Both the position numbers and the translations under genes were made by a program. From Lactarius indigo (Eukaryota > Basidiomycota > Agaricomycetes > Russulales > Russulaceae), in the NCBI GenBank assembly GCA_025766275.1, contig JAFKAC010000009.1, forward strand, positions 1,922,001 to 1,986,000: a stretch of 64,000 bases of DNA. Direction: 5' to 3'. Shown piece after piece: positions 47,259 through 59,285 of this stretch (the first letter of the stretch is position 1; every line of letters begins with the position of its first letter). Under the pieces are notes generated by a model. That model searched no databases, was not told the origin of the DNA, and saw only the letters and a list, made by a program, of their open reading frames with translations.

Positions 47259-49879
47259 TCACGGCGTGACGAAAGTTGTTTTATTTGTTGGGACACGGCG
47301 TTGGTCAGATAATTGGACTTGCGGCAGTGCCACTGGGTCCCTATGTCGCTCACGTTCGAATGACGCTGGGACAGCGGAACTAAGGGCCGAATCAGACGAG
47401 GTTGATGAAAGAATTGGCGACGCCCTATTTAGGACTAGTGGGAGAGGAGGTAGTGGGGAAGACGTGTGACTCAGTCCTTGTGACTGTAAAGGTGGGTGGG
47501 ACAGGGGAGACGGGTAGAGGGATCCTGACTGAACAGCGTAATGCCCTCTCGAATCAGTTTGGCGCGTGCTTTGTGACTGAAGGTTGTAATGGGAAAACGG
47601 GACGGAGCCTGCAGGCGGTGATGGGGACGGGGTGAGATCGAGGTTAGAATGACCATGCATAGATTGTGACTGGGAGTAAGCCTCATTCCCTGACGCAGAA
47701 CCAGCTGAACTTGATAGAAAGGTATCGTCATAACTCCCGCGGCGCACACTATTGTATGGCACTGAGATAGGGTGAACGGAAGCGGACCCGCTTGAAGACG
47801 GTTCTTGTTTGGTTAGTGCCATGACCTTGTCTTTCCGGCGTCGCTGAGTCGTAATTCCTTCCTTTTTAGCTCGCGACCTCGCGTACCGCAGCCCGCAGCT
47901 AGAGGCACCAAATCGTGGGTGAGAAAAAAAAAAACGCCCGTCAACACGCGAAAGTGAAACACGCACGCATTGCAGAGATCTTTCTTCCCGCTAGGCCCCT
48001 TCCTCCACTCCGGGCTTGTCGTCGCTTTGCAGCTCGCACATCGCGATATGCCGATGGGAGGGTTTCCAGACGCACGGCCACTACTCGTGGGATGCTCCCG
48101 CACACTTCCCGGAGGGGTAGGACGGCGGGATCCACGAGGTGGTGGAACTGTCTCTATTGTGGCCGGAGGAGACGCTTGATTATTCTCTGGAGAGGAATAT
48201 GTGTATCCGGGGGACAACGGACGATATGAGGGGGGAAGAGGACTGTCTGTATCAGGGAAAGCAGCAGGGGCCCAGTGCGGCGATTGGTGGATAGGATACG
48301 AGTGCTGCCGAGGTTGCTGAGAGTTGGAATGGTATGCTGGGGGACTTGCCTGAGCCCCAGTCGATGACCAATGGTTGTACTGGAGTGTTGGGGGGGACGG
48401 ATCAATCGACCAGCCTTGCTGCGAAGAATACTGTGAGGAAATTTGAGTAGTAGTTGGCTGGGAGGTTTGAGGTGCACTCTGCGATAGATAGTTGCTATAC
48501 GCCGCTGTGGTAGAGGACTGCATGGAAGGGAGGCCGAACGAAGTTGTCTGTGGGTAGTACTGTGGTCCTTGGGTCATATACGGAGCATCATACTCCGACT
48601 GTTGCAACGGTGCGGTACTTTCCGAAGCGGATCTTGAGTCGGAACTGACTGAGTGACAAGCGAAAATTATGGAGCCTGATGGCACTAGGGTTAGATCGTG
48701 ACGAGGTGGCCGTGCAAAAACTTACCGTGAGGGATGTAAACTGACTCAACGCCTCGGTAGCCGTCTGAAGTCTGAATCGTGGAAGAAGCTTTATACCTTC
48801 GAGTGCAAGTTGTCTTGGCATCACTAGAACCGGCGGAATCGCCACGGATTTGGACATCGCCAGACAATTTAGCAAAATCTCGGGCTAGAGGGGGTTGATC
48901 GCGGTCAGGGGGCCAGCTCAACAGGAGAGCACGGTCCGGCTGGTTCATCATAACCTGGAATAACCTGGACATATTTCCGCTGCGCGGGATGTTGTCTAGA
49001 AGGCGCGAGTAGAGAATGTTGGCCTGCTCCTGATTCATAGAATTTGTTCCACACCAATTTGTCCAGCCTGTTTTGGCGTGCTCGTCGTTGTCGTAGGGCG
49101 TGAGGTCAACTGCCGCGTGTATGAAGCAGAGGACGAGACCTTCCGCGGCCCAATTGATGACGAGATCAACTGCCATGTAGTTGGAGTCGATGGCTATTTT
49201 ATCCCCATCAGGCCAAAAATGGGGTGGCCCTTGGTGGCCAAGAAGGCGGCGCACGCGGGAGAGGCGCGAATAACGCATTCTGACGGCGAGAGAAGGGCAT
49301 GAGTGATGCAGGTGGTAAAGGGGACTATCAAGCATGGTCCACCACGAGGGAGAAGAAACGAGGCATACCGGGTGACACTTCCGTGCAAAGCCTTAGTGCT
49401 GAGAACGTTTCCAAGGTCGTTCTTCGCAGAAGTCTGTTCGTCTGGATGGACAAACTCAAGTAAGGAACGCCCTATTAAAAGGTCCGCTTGATCGACAAGG
49501 TGATAGGACAAGACAGGGTCGAGATAGACGAAATGTAGGTCTGGAGAGAGTAACGTCCAATCTGAACAGGAGGAGAAAGGGGGAAGCGAGTCAGCGGATA
49601 TGTTTACAGGCGCTCGAAGAAGCAAAAAGGTGGGAGAATATAGAGTATGAACGATCGATCGTACGCAAAAGTAAAGTAATAGGAATACTAACAGCATCGA
49701 GTCTCGCCTACTTTGGGGAGCCTGTGATCGGGAGACTGCGCGGAGTGTTGAGAGGAGAGGGAGTCGAAGGAGGCCATGTTGACGATATTTCGCACATTCT
49801 GCGCAGGAAGCTGGGAGTGGCTGTAAGCAGAGGGGTCAGGAGAACCGTAGGTCCTGTGTGCGTTGGCGAGATAGCTCAT
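47259..49879 (-). CDS. PAS-domain GATA zinc-finger transcription factor (white-collar-2-like)
   Basis: Start chosen at MSYLANAHRTYGSPDPSAYS (49879). A PAS-like region (WTLLSPDLHFVYLDPVLSYH, LIGRSLLEFVHPDEQTSAKN, RMRYSRLSRVRRLLG, TGWTNWCGTN) is followed by a long Gln/Ser/Tyr/Pro-rich stretch. Then comes a GATA finger CASCKATTSPEWRKGPSGKK with CNACGLRYARSRAKKEG, spacing C-X2-C-X18-C-X2-C. An intron splits CNAC at 47889-47967. About six exons. In basidiomycetes such proteins partner the photoreceptor WC-1 or act in development. The exact subgroup is not certain, and no LOV-type flavin motif is seen. Confidence 0.8.
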
Positions 49880-50816
49880 TGAAACTGATGTAGCGGACAA
49901 AAGGGAAAGAGGGCAAGAGGAAAGAAATGGAAGAGAGGATTAAAAGAGAAAGTTAAGGTGAATGTAGAGTACTCGTCGAAGCCGTTGGGAGAACGGGAAG
50001 GAGGACAGATACGAAAAGGGGATGGAGGAAGGACAGCGTGCCAATTAGAGTCTCAGGTGGCCCATTACCTCGGCGCGCTGGTTCTGTAGAGTAAATGCAA
50101 ATGGGCACCCTCAATACAGGGGTTCGGTCGGGCTCACCTTAATTTCAATATTCTCCTGGCCTTCGGGTGAGTGCGGCTTGCCACACTTGGTACCAGCTCT
50201 CCCCCTCTCCCCCCCCCTCTCTCCCTCTCTCCTTCTCTCCAGGTACACTTCTCTCCGTGCAACCGTTCCGAGTGTCAACTCCCTTGTCGTCAGAATTAGT
50301 CGCCACGACTACTCTGTCATGCCGCATCTTTGCCACTGTCTCCCTTATCAATCATTGGGTGACACTCCCCGGGAAACCGTCACATGATTGATGGCTTCAT
50401 GATCGGTGCCAAGATCCGAATCACAGATCCGCATTCCGCCCCGCCGTTTGCGCTTCTTGTTCAATCATCTCACTCCACTCCAACTCTCATGGTCTACGGT
50501 ACTGATCCACATTTCAATGATGAAACTCAAACTGAAAAACCACAAATTCCACCCACTCTTTGCCTCTCTCGGGGAAATTAGACACACACACACTAAAACA
50601 TCCAGTTCGTGTCTCACCTAAATGGGTGAAAGCTGAATCAAAAAAAATAATATATTTGAAAAGGAGGTACTTGAGACTAGACTTTAAACGAGTAATTCCA
50701 TCAGTCGCTTTTCGATGCATTCAAATTTCACAAACAACACCAAATACAACCTGCTCTTGTGACACCGTGACCTTGTGACCCCTGAATATCCTTTCTTCCA
50801 CAGATAATCATTCTGA
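49880..50816. promoter_or_regulatory. Long divergent promoter region with a pyrimidine tract
   Basis: About 940 bp between the PAS-GATA start and the ankyrin gene start. A nearly pure C/T tract lies at about 50198-50242, and a CACA repeat at about 50582-50592. Such CT tracts are common upstream of fungal transcription starts. No coding signal. Confidence 0.4.
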
Positions 50817-51796
50817 ATGCCTGCATCGACGTTTGTTGACAAAAATATATGGGTTGCTGCTGGCGACGGAGACCTCGGTCGAGTGAGGGTCAGTCGTATA
50901 CCTATCTCTCATTTCTATTGCCGATCATCCCGAGGGGTTGTCAGGAGCTGATTGAGCATCAATGCAAGTTGTCTGGTGCCAACACTCCACTCAGCTAACA
51001 TTCCCCACACGTAGCAACATCCCCTAATGTACCGGATTCGTTTACATATACCCCCATGTGCGATTCTATCCGGACGTACTTCTCTAATCCTTCATGCTCA
51101 TGTCGTTCTGAAGGCATGCCGCCGCATCTTATGGTCACTTGGACGTTTTGACGTATCTCATCTCTAGGGGTAGGCTAAGCTAGTGGTTAATTCATCGTTT
51201 AGCTGATCGATACGATACAGGCGGAGACGTAAATGTAACAGATGAGGACGGCGAGACCCCTCTCTACACGGTGGAGAATATCGAAACTGCACGGCTTCTT
51301 GTAAACCATGGAGCAGATCCCGGCTTGCGAAATCACGAGGGTTTGACGGTCTGTCAAACCTTTAGCTATTTGTATTCACTTCTGAGTCTGTTCCTAGCCA
51401 GCAGATTTTCTCAGGGAAGACTTTCCACGTGTGGCTGCTTATTTGGACACTCTCACCACCTCTCTTGCCACGGATACTCCCGGCGAGAAATGTGAAAATA
51501 ATCCGAGGGTGCAACTGTCCCAGCACTCGCAGGAAGCGGCATCAGAACGCCTCACGTCTTCGCTTATGAATCAACTAAGGGACATCGCACAAAAGGGAGA
51601 AGAGATAGCGGACGGCAGCCACGGAGAGGAGGAGCTTGGGCGAGTTGTCCGTGGTGCAGTATTGGAAGGCATGGTCACTGGGTACTCCATGGCCAATGAT
51701 GATGGCGACAGTGGGATGCGCGAGGAGAGTTCACGGAACGGAGACGCGGATTCTGCGAAACGCAGGCGATTAGACAAGCCTGACGGACAGTTTTAA
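50817..51796 (+). CDS. Ankyrin-repeat protein (function unknown)
   Basis: Six exons, all in phase. Reads MPASTFVDKNIWVAAGDGDL, then ELIEHQSTSPNVPDSFTYTP M, HAAASYGHLDVLTYLISRG, GDVNVTDEDGETPLYTVENI and ARLLVNHGADPGLRNHEGLT. That is about three ankyrin repeats, followed by a helical and acidic tail ending SAKRRRLDKPDGQF, with a basic nuclear-localisation-like cluster. The intron at 50964-51014 starts with GC (GCAAGT). Similar small ankyrin proteins occur across fungi (YCR051W type). No partner is known to me. Confidence 0.82.
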
Positions 51797-52440
51797 GATC
51801 CCACCGAAGCAGCCTGATCATATTGTAGATGTAGATCGTCGCAGACTTGTCTGAAATGAAGAAAGATACAAATGGGCGCGTAAATGCCACTAAGGGAAAC
51901 ACAGGATGGGCTTACAAATTGCGGGGTAAGAGTGGGACCGTACAGCAGCGATGCCATTAAGGCACAGGAAGACGGTTGTTTGATTACCGTAAAGTGTGAT
52001 GTCCGCGGTATCTTCGGTTCGGACAGCGAACTCCGTAATGGATTCCAGATCTCCCAGAAGATGAATGAGAATGTCCTTCTTCAATCGCGTACGTAACACC
52101 CCCAGAGGATGCGGCATCCGCCAGGGAGCTACGGGTGAATGATGGGAAGCTTGAGTTAGAGCTTTGAGTAAAAGTTTTGACTTTCCAAATCTAGCTCGGC
52201 CAATCGGAGATAACTCGACCGAGGGAAACAAAAAAAAAAAAAAAAACAACGCTAAGTTATAGGCTCTAGACAAAATCATTCCCATACTCCTATCAAATCA
52301 AGAGTGGCACTCCACACCATTCGAAATCAAGCACGGAACAATCCCAAACTTACAAGCAAAGAGAAATCTGTTGAGCAGTGACTCACCAACTGTAAACTTC
52401 CTGAATCCCATGGACGGTGCCAAGTTCTAGTCTGTCATCA
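51797..52440 (-). CDS. Probable small multi-exon gene, unassigned
   Basis: Minus-strand exons are suggested by a PPT-acceptor before 52125 and donors near 51983 and 51909. The central piece (about 51985-52125) reads MPHPLGVLRTRLKKDILIHL and then ITEFAVRTEDTADITL. An alternative frame over the same bases is also open, so the real frame is unclear. A 3' exon follows a CATTTCAG acceptor near 51865. I do not recognise the family; a tiny TFIIH-Tfb5-like fold was considered from the GVL and acidic spacing but is not supported enough. The limits are approximate and the gene may overlap the ankyrin gene's 3' region. Confidence 0.35.
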
Positions 52441-52669
52441 ATCAGATCTGTAAGGAAAGTCTCATTTGACCATCGGGAGTCGACAACTAAGGTAAAATTA
52501 AACAGAAACAGACCGCGGAGCTTCTTTAGTCGTGCTCCATCATCTCGATTCTAGGCGATCGTGGCAATTCGTCCCTTTTCCCTGAACCTGAACGACCTCT
52601 GTGCTGATCTATCAGTGCGCCATACTCGGAACTGAGGACCTTGATACATTTCGGGTGTGCAATCTAGCC

Positions 52670-55600
52670 ATGGCATCTTGGGAGAATCCGGTATCCGTTG
52701 CGACATTCTTGTCATCGAGCGATTTTGAAAAGCGCTCAAATCAAGACACGTCACTCGTTGATGATGCACGATCTAGGACATACGACGCAGTCTGCATTCC
52801 TCTCACCACCTCAAGATGGAGAGATAGATGGAGAGAGATGTGTGTCATGTCCTCAGAACCTGACCGCGAGAGGAACGAAAGCGTGGAGTTACGCGCAGAG
52901 GCTTGGAGGGCAGATCCAGTGTTTGAAATGGGTGAAGTGGCCATCACAAGCCTCGGTATGTCCTTGACGAACGACGGCACGTGTGCTAACTCGGCATGTT
53001 GGTCAGAGGAGGCTGAGGGCGTCATTGGAATGATATCCGACTGGTTAGAGTTGGATGCGTTGGACAACTGGGTCGGACATGACTCCGAGATTGTAAGTGC
53101 CCCATTTTCTGTGCCTCAGCACCGGATCACCTACGAAGCCAAAAGCTCACCACGAGCCCCTACAACTTTTCTAGGCTTTGCAGCAGGAGCTATCTTATGC
53201 CTCATACCTAGACATACAGACAGTAATTCTTCCACCTCCCACCAATCGCAGTCAGATAGCGGCCTATGGACGTGTTGTCAACGCCTGTCTCGCACGCACG
53301 CCATATATGCAGTTTTCTATCAGACTTCCTATATACAACCCATCCATCTTCCAAGCTAACTCTTGCCAAACCCTTACCCAGCGTGAGAGCACATCCCTTC
53401 ATCCATCGGCTTCATCCGCGCCATCAACTCCTATTCGTTCACCCGAATCTAGGACAGTCCCATCAACGAGGGCATCAGAGGCCGAGCTGAATGCTACATG
53501 GGAAATGTGGGATGCCATACGGTCCATCTGTGCTTACAACCCACGGCTAACCTTAAGTGCTTACTTTGGCGTAGTGGCGTCCAGAACTGTGCCTAATTAG
53601 TTTTTCCGCTGTAGCGCTGGACCTCATGCCACCACTTCCTTCCGTCTCGGGAGTGCTGAACCGTTGGGCCGCGGAACCCATCAGACACTTATTCATACCA
53701 GCGTCCACATTTATTGCAAATGCGAAAGGATATCCCGTACTCCCGAAGGGGTCGCAATCTTTTATTCGTGATGTGATGAAGGTTTGGCCATATCGAGCAC
53801 TCTTGGTGTCTCTCAGCACTTACTCCTCCCACGGTCAGCACCGGCCTGTAGTTATTCTGTCGGATACTACTACTGGATTGCACACGAAGGGGGGCGAAGC
53901 CGCCTATCTGCAATACGTGCGCCACTTGGATAAAACCAGCCCTGCAGTGATCCAGGCCAAGACAGCGGGCACAGTAGAGAATTTCGCACGGGGTTATCAG
54001 GACTATCTACAGGCGCCTCTGCAGGTCGGGTGCACCATACCAGCGCTGTCACATGAACGATGGGCTGACTCCACCATAGCCTCTTATGGATAACTTGCAG
54101 GGCATTACTTATCAGACGTTCGAACAAGATCCCGTGAAGTACCAGAAGTACGAAGAGGTACGCGATTATTTGATATCACAAATAGTTCGATTACCCAAAT
54201 CTGCTCAAGGCAATATATGCGGCTCTGTCTGAATTGCCTCGGTCGGATAAGATGTAAGAACTCCCTTGTGCAGACGTAAGATAATGTTGACATCCCCCCA
54301 GAATCATCTGCGTGGCGGGGGCCGGGCGGGGCCCTCTCGTTGCACGATGTTTGAGCGCAATTGCGCGAGTCAAGTGTAACGCGTTCATCTACGCTATCGA
54401 GAAGAACCCCAGCGCTTATATAACGTGAGTTTGCTATGGACGTTACCAAATGGGTCGACGATGAGCACCGGTGACACTGTCCCATAGTCTCCAGCGACGA
54501 AAAGCTTCCGAATGGAAGGAAAATGTCCACCTGCTGTTTGGTGACATGAGGTCACTCTCTGTTCCGGAACCAGCGGACATTATTATCAGCGAATTATTGG
54601 GCTCTTTTGGGGACAACGAGCTCAGTCCGGAATGTTTGGACGGCGCAATGCGTTTCTTGAAACGTAGGTCCCTGAGTTTCTCCTTGCTGCCATAGCCCAG
54701 TTTCATGGCCTTTCTATTAGCAAATGGGATCTCAATCCCCTCATCATACTCTGCGCATGTGGCTCCGCTGTCCTCTTCCAAACTTTATAATGAGGTCCGC
54801 GCCGGGAAAGACGAAAAGGCGTCAGAGACGCCGTATGTTGTGATGTTCCAGGCAGTGAATATTCTCAGCGGTCAGGGAAACGATGACGGCGGCCGTTGCG
54901 GGCCACAAATACAGGAGTGCTGGGAGTTTGAACACCCGAGACGTGACGTGGTGCTTGATGAACGAGGCACGTCTGCTAGATTTTGCAACTGGTCGATGGT
55001 TACCCGCCCGTGTGCTGACAGTTTTTACGTGTCTTTTCTTTTCAGGGTTACCAGTGACCAACAGCCACAATGTTCGTTCAGCCAAGTTATCCTTTCATAT
55101 TCCTCACGCTGGGGTATTACACGGGTTTGCTGGCTACTTCGAGGCTGTATTATATGGAGAGATCGGGCTCAGCATTCACCCCCACCGGAAGGATCACATT
55201 TCTAAGGACATGTTAAGCTGGTTCCCGCTGTTTTTTCCCCTTAAAGTAAGTTCCTGTGGCATTCTTATTATAAGGTTTTTCCTGGACGCTTCTTCAAGGA
55301 ACCTTTATACCTACCGAGCAACTCTGAACTGCAAGTTTTCGTATGGCGCCTGACCAACCAACGCCAAGTCTGGTATGAATGGTTTGCAGAATCCTTTCTC
55401 CCGGTTCTGCGTCCGCTCGTAGAAACTCCGAAAGCGGGCTCCTTGCCCATGGTCGATGGTCCGTGGCTCTTTTGCAGCTGCGACGTCTACGCCATTTGCC
55501 CCACCAAGTCCATTGGTTGATGCGATCGACAATCCCTTCCTTGTTCCCGGCGATCGGTTATTCAAGGAGGTGACGAAAAGAGAGGAGGAGGACTCCAAAA

Positions 55601-55677
55601 TAGAGACCGGTGTCGTCAAGATTGGGCAGACCTCGCTGCATAATCCTGGTGGCAGGAGCAGCTGGATAGGGCTTTGA
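52670..55677 (+). CDS. PRMT5: Type II protein arginine methyltransferase PRMT5 (Hsl7/Skb1)
   Basis: Symmetric dimethylation of arginine in histones and Sm proteins. The TIM-barrel N-half ([60 protein letters not shown]) precedes the catalytic half. There [19 protein letters not shown] carries the PRMT5-specific Phe, [12 protein letters not shown] binds SAM, and [19 protein letters not shown] is the double-Glu loop. A beta-barrel follows: [29 protein letters not shown] and [19 protein letters not shown]. About eleven exons. Intron 54967-55045 starts with GC. Near 55451 one base must be skipped to reach the family end [20 protein letters not shown]; otherwise it stops near 55530. The start ATG is inferred. 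Confidence 0.93.
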
Positions 55678-56277
55678 GAACTCTGGATTCGGTGTCCTTA
55701 CGTCTAGTGAATGTCGAAGTCCTTGTCCTTGTCACCCAACTCGGTGTGTTGCTACTTGTGTTGCCTGCTCGGTCAGTGACTACAATCATAATCATACAAC
55801 CAAAATCGCCCCTGTCCACTGGCAAGCAAAAAAAGAATCCTTCGAGCCGGGCTCGAACCAGCGACCTCGGGATGGCATGTATCCTTTACAGTCCCACGCT
55901 CTTCCAGCTGAGCTATCGAAGGCTTGGAGAATCAGGTTTTTTGATCCACTATATGCTCGAACCAGTCGTCAGCCTTTGATCAAAGGCAGAAGAAGATGAG
56001 GATTAAAATTAGCTGTTGGACGCCTCGCTTTCTATGGGTGATAGTGAACGTTCTCTAATTTATTTCTCCCATAATTTCTACCGTGACTCTCCACCCCGAT
56101 CTGCCCTCGTTGGATTCCTTTGTCCAAAGCAGACAGGAGAATCACCCAAATGAACAAACATTGGTTCTCAGAGCCAATGATGTAATATTCCCACGCTTTT
56201 CATAAACGTGGCCGCCTAGACGGCCGCAGCTGTGACATAGTGAGCGCTTGCAATCCCCCACATAGCCGAGGTCTCCA
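55678..56277. other. Spacer around the tRNA-Tyr
   Basis: Apart from the tRNA on the minus strand no gene is seen. The right half is the 5' flank of the Na+/Ca2+ exchanger gene. Confidence 0.4.
55839..55923 (-). tRNA. tRNA-Tyr (anticodon GUA) with a short intron
   Basis: Acceptor stem CCTTCGA pairs with TCGAAGG, followed by discriminator A. The D arm is GCTCAGCTGGAAGAGC and the T arm GCTGG-TTCGAGC-CCGGC. The anticodon loop is CTGTAAA, with an intron of about 12 bases directly after it, as in most eukaryotic tRNA-Tyr genes. No encoded CCA. Confidence 0.93.
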
Positions 56278-58942
56278 ATGAAGTCGTACGCCACGACTTC
56301 GGCCGTGTTCGTTGCGCTTCTCATCTTCAACGCTGTCTTATGGTCGCAAAGCTCATATAACCAAAGACACAGCGGCCATGCCCTCTTATCCTCCAACTCC
56401 CATTTTTCTAAGCGGAGCCTGCTTGGGTTATTGGCAAGTGAACAATACGGTAGCTTTGTCGAGGACAAGGGCGAGGACGAGGTACGTGATCCAACAGACT
56501 AACGCTACGCCCCTCTCGATGTGTCTTGTTTCAGTGCCAGCCCATTTCCGTCCCTATCGAAGACCAATGCAAAGTCGTGCACGACTTTTGTCCCACATCT
56601 GACACGTTCCTGTCCATTCCATACCTGCAAACCTATTTTTGTGCCAGTCCGGCCTCTCGGCCGGTTGTGTTCATTGGCCTACTCTTCTGGCTAGTCTTCC
56701 TGTTCTCTACCCTCGGAATTAGCGCTTCAGATTTCTTCTGCCCAAATTTGGCGACCATAGCGCAATTGCTGAATTTAGACGAGAACGTCGCAGGCGTCAC
56801 TTTTCTTGCGTTTGGCAACGGCAGCCCAGACGTCTTCGCCACATTTTCTGCCCTGCGCACCAACTCGGGTAGTTTGGCTATAGGGGAGCTCCTTGGCGCG
56901 GCATCCTTCATCGTTGCCTGCGTCGTGGGCTCCATGTGCATCATCAAGCCTTTTCGGGTCAATCGAGGTCCCTTCTTGCGTGACTCTGCCTTCTTCACTG
57001 TTGCCGTCTCCATGCTGCTGGTCATTCTTCTCGACGGGTGGATATATGCGTGGGAAGCAGCCGTCCTTGTCCTGTTGTACTTTGTGTACGTCCTCACCGT
57101 GGTCGTAGGTAGCTGGTGGGAACACAAGCGCGAGACCAAACGCTTACTGGAAGCACAAATACGTGGCGAATTCGATGAAGGTGTACCGCCGTATCGCGAC
57201 CACGAGCCCTATCAAGATGACCGTGAGTGTCTGTCTGTGTCTATGACTTAGGCTTACGTGGTGAAAAGCCCCACCCTCTTCAAGCGTCCCGTTTTTGGTT
57301 CCTCCGGATGTTAGCCGTCGACGACCACCATTGTCACGTCTTGAATTCGACTTGCAGCCCTCGCATCGACACTCTATGAGCTCACAGTCCAGTTCGAGAT
57401 CTCCGTCACCGTCCCTACATCCGTCCACCATGCCATCTTTCTCTCTAGTCGGGGCTCTCGAATTTCGAAGCGTGATTTCGTCATTGCATCAAGATGCTGC
57501 CGGATCTTCTCTGAACGCCTTTGAGCCCCCACTAACACCCTACCCAGGTGGACACTACCACGGATACTCACACTCGCGTTCGATCTCCCGAGGTTCTGCT
57601 TACAGAGAAGGCGCAAATCTATGGGAGGCTTCGTCGGACGTTCCGCTGGATGACCGTTCTCCACTGCCCCCTGCACCTTCCCTTCCTATCGATGATTCGG
57701 ACCATCGTCCGACCGAAACACCTCTCATTCTCATTGACGGTGATACTGAACCACTCATTCCCGACCGCTCCCCCCTACCTGAATCTTCACGTTCTGATGC
57801 GACCAGTGACGTCACACTTCCCTTGGCGCCAACACGCCGTCAAGGCGTCGCCCTTGGTCTTTCTCGCGCGTTCCACATCCTTTTCCCTACGTTGCACGGC
57901 TTCCGCACCAAGACTTTACTCGGAAAAGCTGCGGCTGTCCTTGCTGCCCCTGCGGTGTTCGTGTTGACTATTACTCTCCCCGTTGTAGTGAGACCATATG
58001 TTAGTGCACACCACCGACACGAAAAAGCTCAGAGCGCGAACAATACGCTTATCTCCTTTGAGGAGGATGGAATCGAGCGCGCTCTCATCGCGGACGAGGT
58101 CGGGCAGGAAGACGAGTTGCACTTCAATAAATGGCTCATGGGGGTTCAATGCGTCTTGGGCCCGTTGTTTTGCGTTGGCGTGCTCTTTAGTACGTACACC
58201 CGGTTCCGATCTCAACGGGGCAGATCTGATGTCTCGTACTACGTCCTAAACAGAGGGTACCGTGAACGAACAGTGGCTCCTCCTCGGGGCAGGGTTAGCG
58301 GGCCTCTCTGCAGGGATACCGGTGTTCTTATTCGCGAACAAAGGGGATAACCAAGTTTGGCTGCTAGCTCGTTGCTCGATGGGCTTTCTCGTTGCTATGG
58401 TTTGGATCATGGCTATTGCAGATGAGGTCGTTAATGTTCTGCAGGTCAGTGAACTGAGCACGTGATAGGGTTTCAGCTGATATATTTGTAGACCTTTGGC
58501 TTTATCTTTGGGTTGTCGGACGCAATTATTGGTTTGACAATATTTGCCGCTGGAAACTCCCTTGCTGATTTGGTCGCCAATATGAGCGTGGCTGTACGTG
58601 TTCTCTCCAATTACATCATGTCCCGCCCTCATGTTTGCTTAGGTGTTTGCCCCCATTATGGGTTTCTCGGCTTGCTTCGGTGGGCCAATGCTAAACATAT
58701 TGTTCGGTGTCGGGATTTCTGGCTCGTACATAATCCACCAGACCGGCAAACCCTACGAGCTCCATTTCTCCAATACCCTATTCGTAAGCGCAGTGGGACT
58801 TCTCGCACTTCTCGCCGTGACTATGATATTCGTCCCTATGAACGACTATTTCCTCCCACGCAAGTGGGGCGTATTCCTCATCTGCTTCTATGTAGTGATT
58901 ATGACAGTCAACGTCACAGTGGAGGTGCTCGGACTCGACTAG
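56278..58942 (+). CDS. Sodium/calcium exchanger family membrane protein (NCLX/SLC8B1-like)
   Basis: Cation/Ca2+ exchanger with two groups of membrane helices and a long cytosolic loop. N-terminal anchor KSYATTSAVFVALLIFNAVL. First alpha-repeat: GVTFLAFGNGSPDVFATFSA. The hydrophilic loop (about 57240-57830) is Ser/Pro-rich. Second alpha-repeat: GLTIFAAGNSLADLVANMSV, then FGGPMLNILFGVGISGS. Both repeats hold the GNGSPD/GNSLAD signatures that bind the ions. Six exons, all in phase, about 800 residues. Location unknown; vacuole, Golgi and mitochondrion are all used by homologues. Confidence 0.9.
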
Positions 58943-59285
58943 ACGGACAGTGTGTTCGCCATTCGTGATCATTTTCTACCAACGCATAGCCCGAGTGCTG
59001 ATCTTTATCCACGGAGAACTATTTATTTCATTGTATTACCTTGTAGCTGGATATCTCTGCACTGGAATTACTCTATGTTCATTCCGCTCTTGTGCTCGGC
59101 CCCTACAACTCATGGTCTTTGGCTTGGATTCCAACATACCAAACCCAAACTCCGCTTTACTAGCCGCGGTTAAGTTGGGGAGAAAGGCATCCATCCCCCT
59201 CCAACCAGCTTATTCCTCTTCGTCCACATCTACACTTAGTTTATACTCCTTTAACGAACTTTTCCCGTGACATTTTTAGCCCGCC
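58943..59285. other. Spacer upstream of the second GPI-anchored protein
   Basis: 3' flank of the exchanger and 5' flank of the next gene. Nothing recognisable. Confidence 0.4.
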
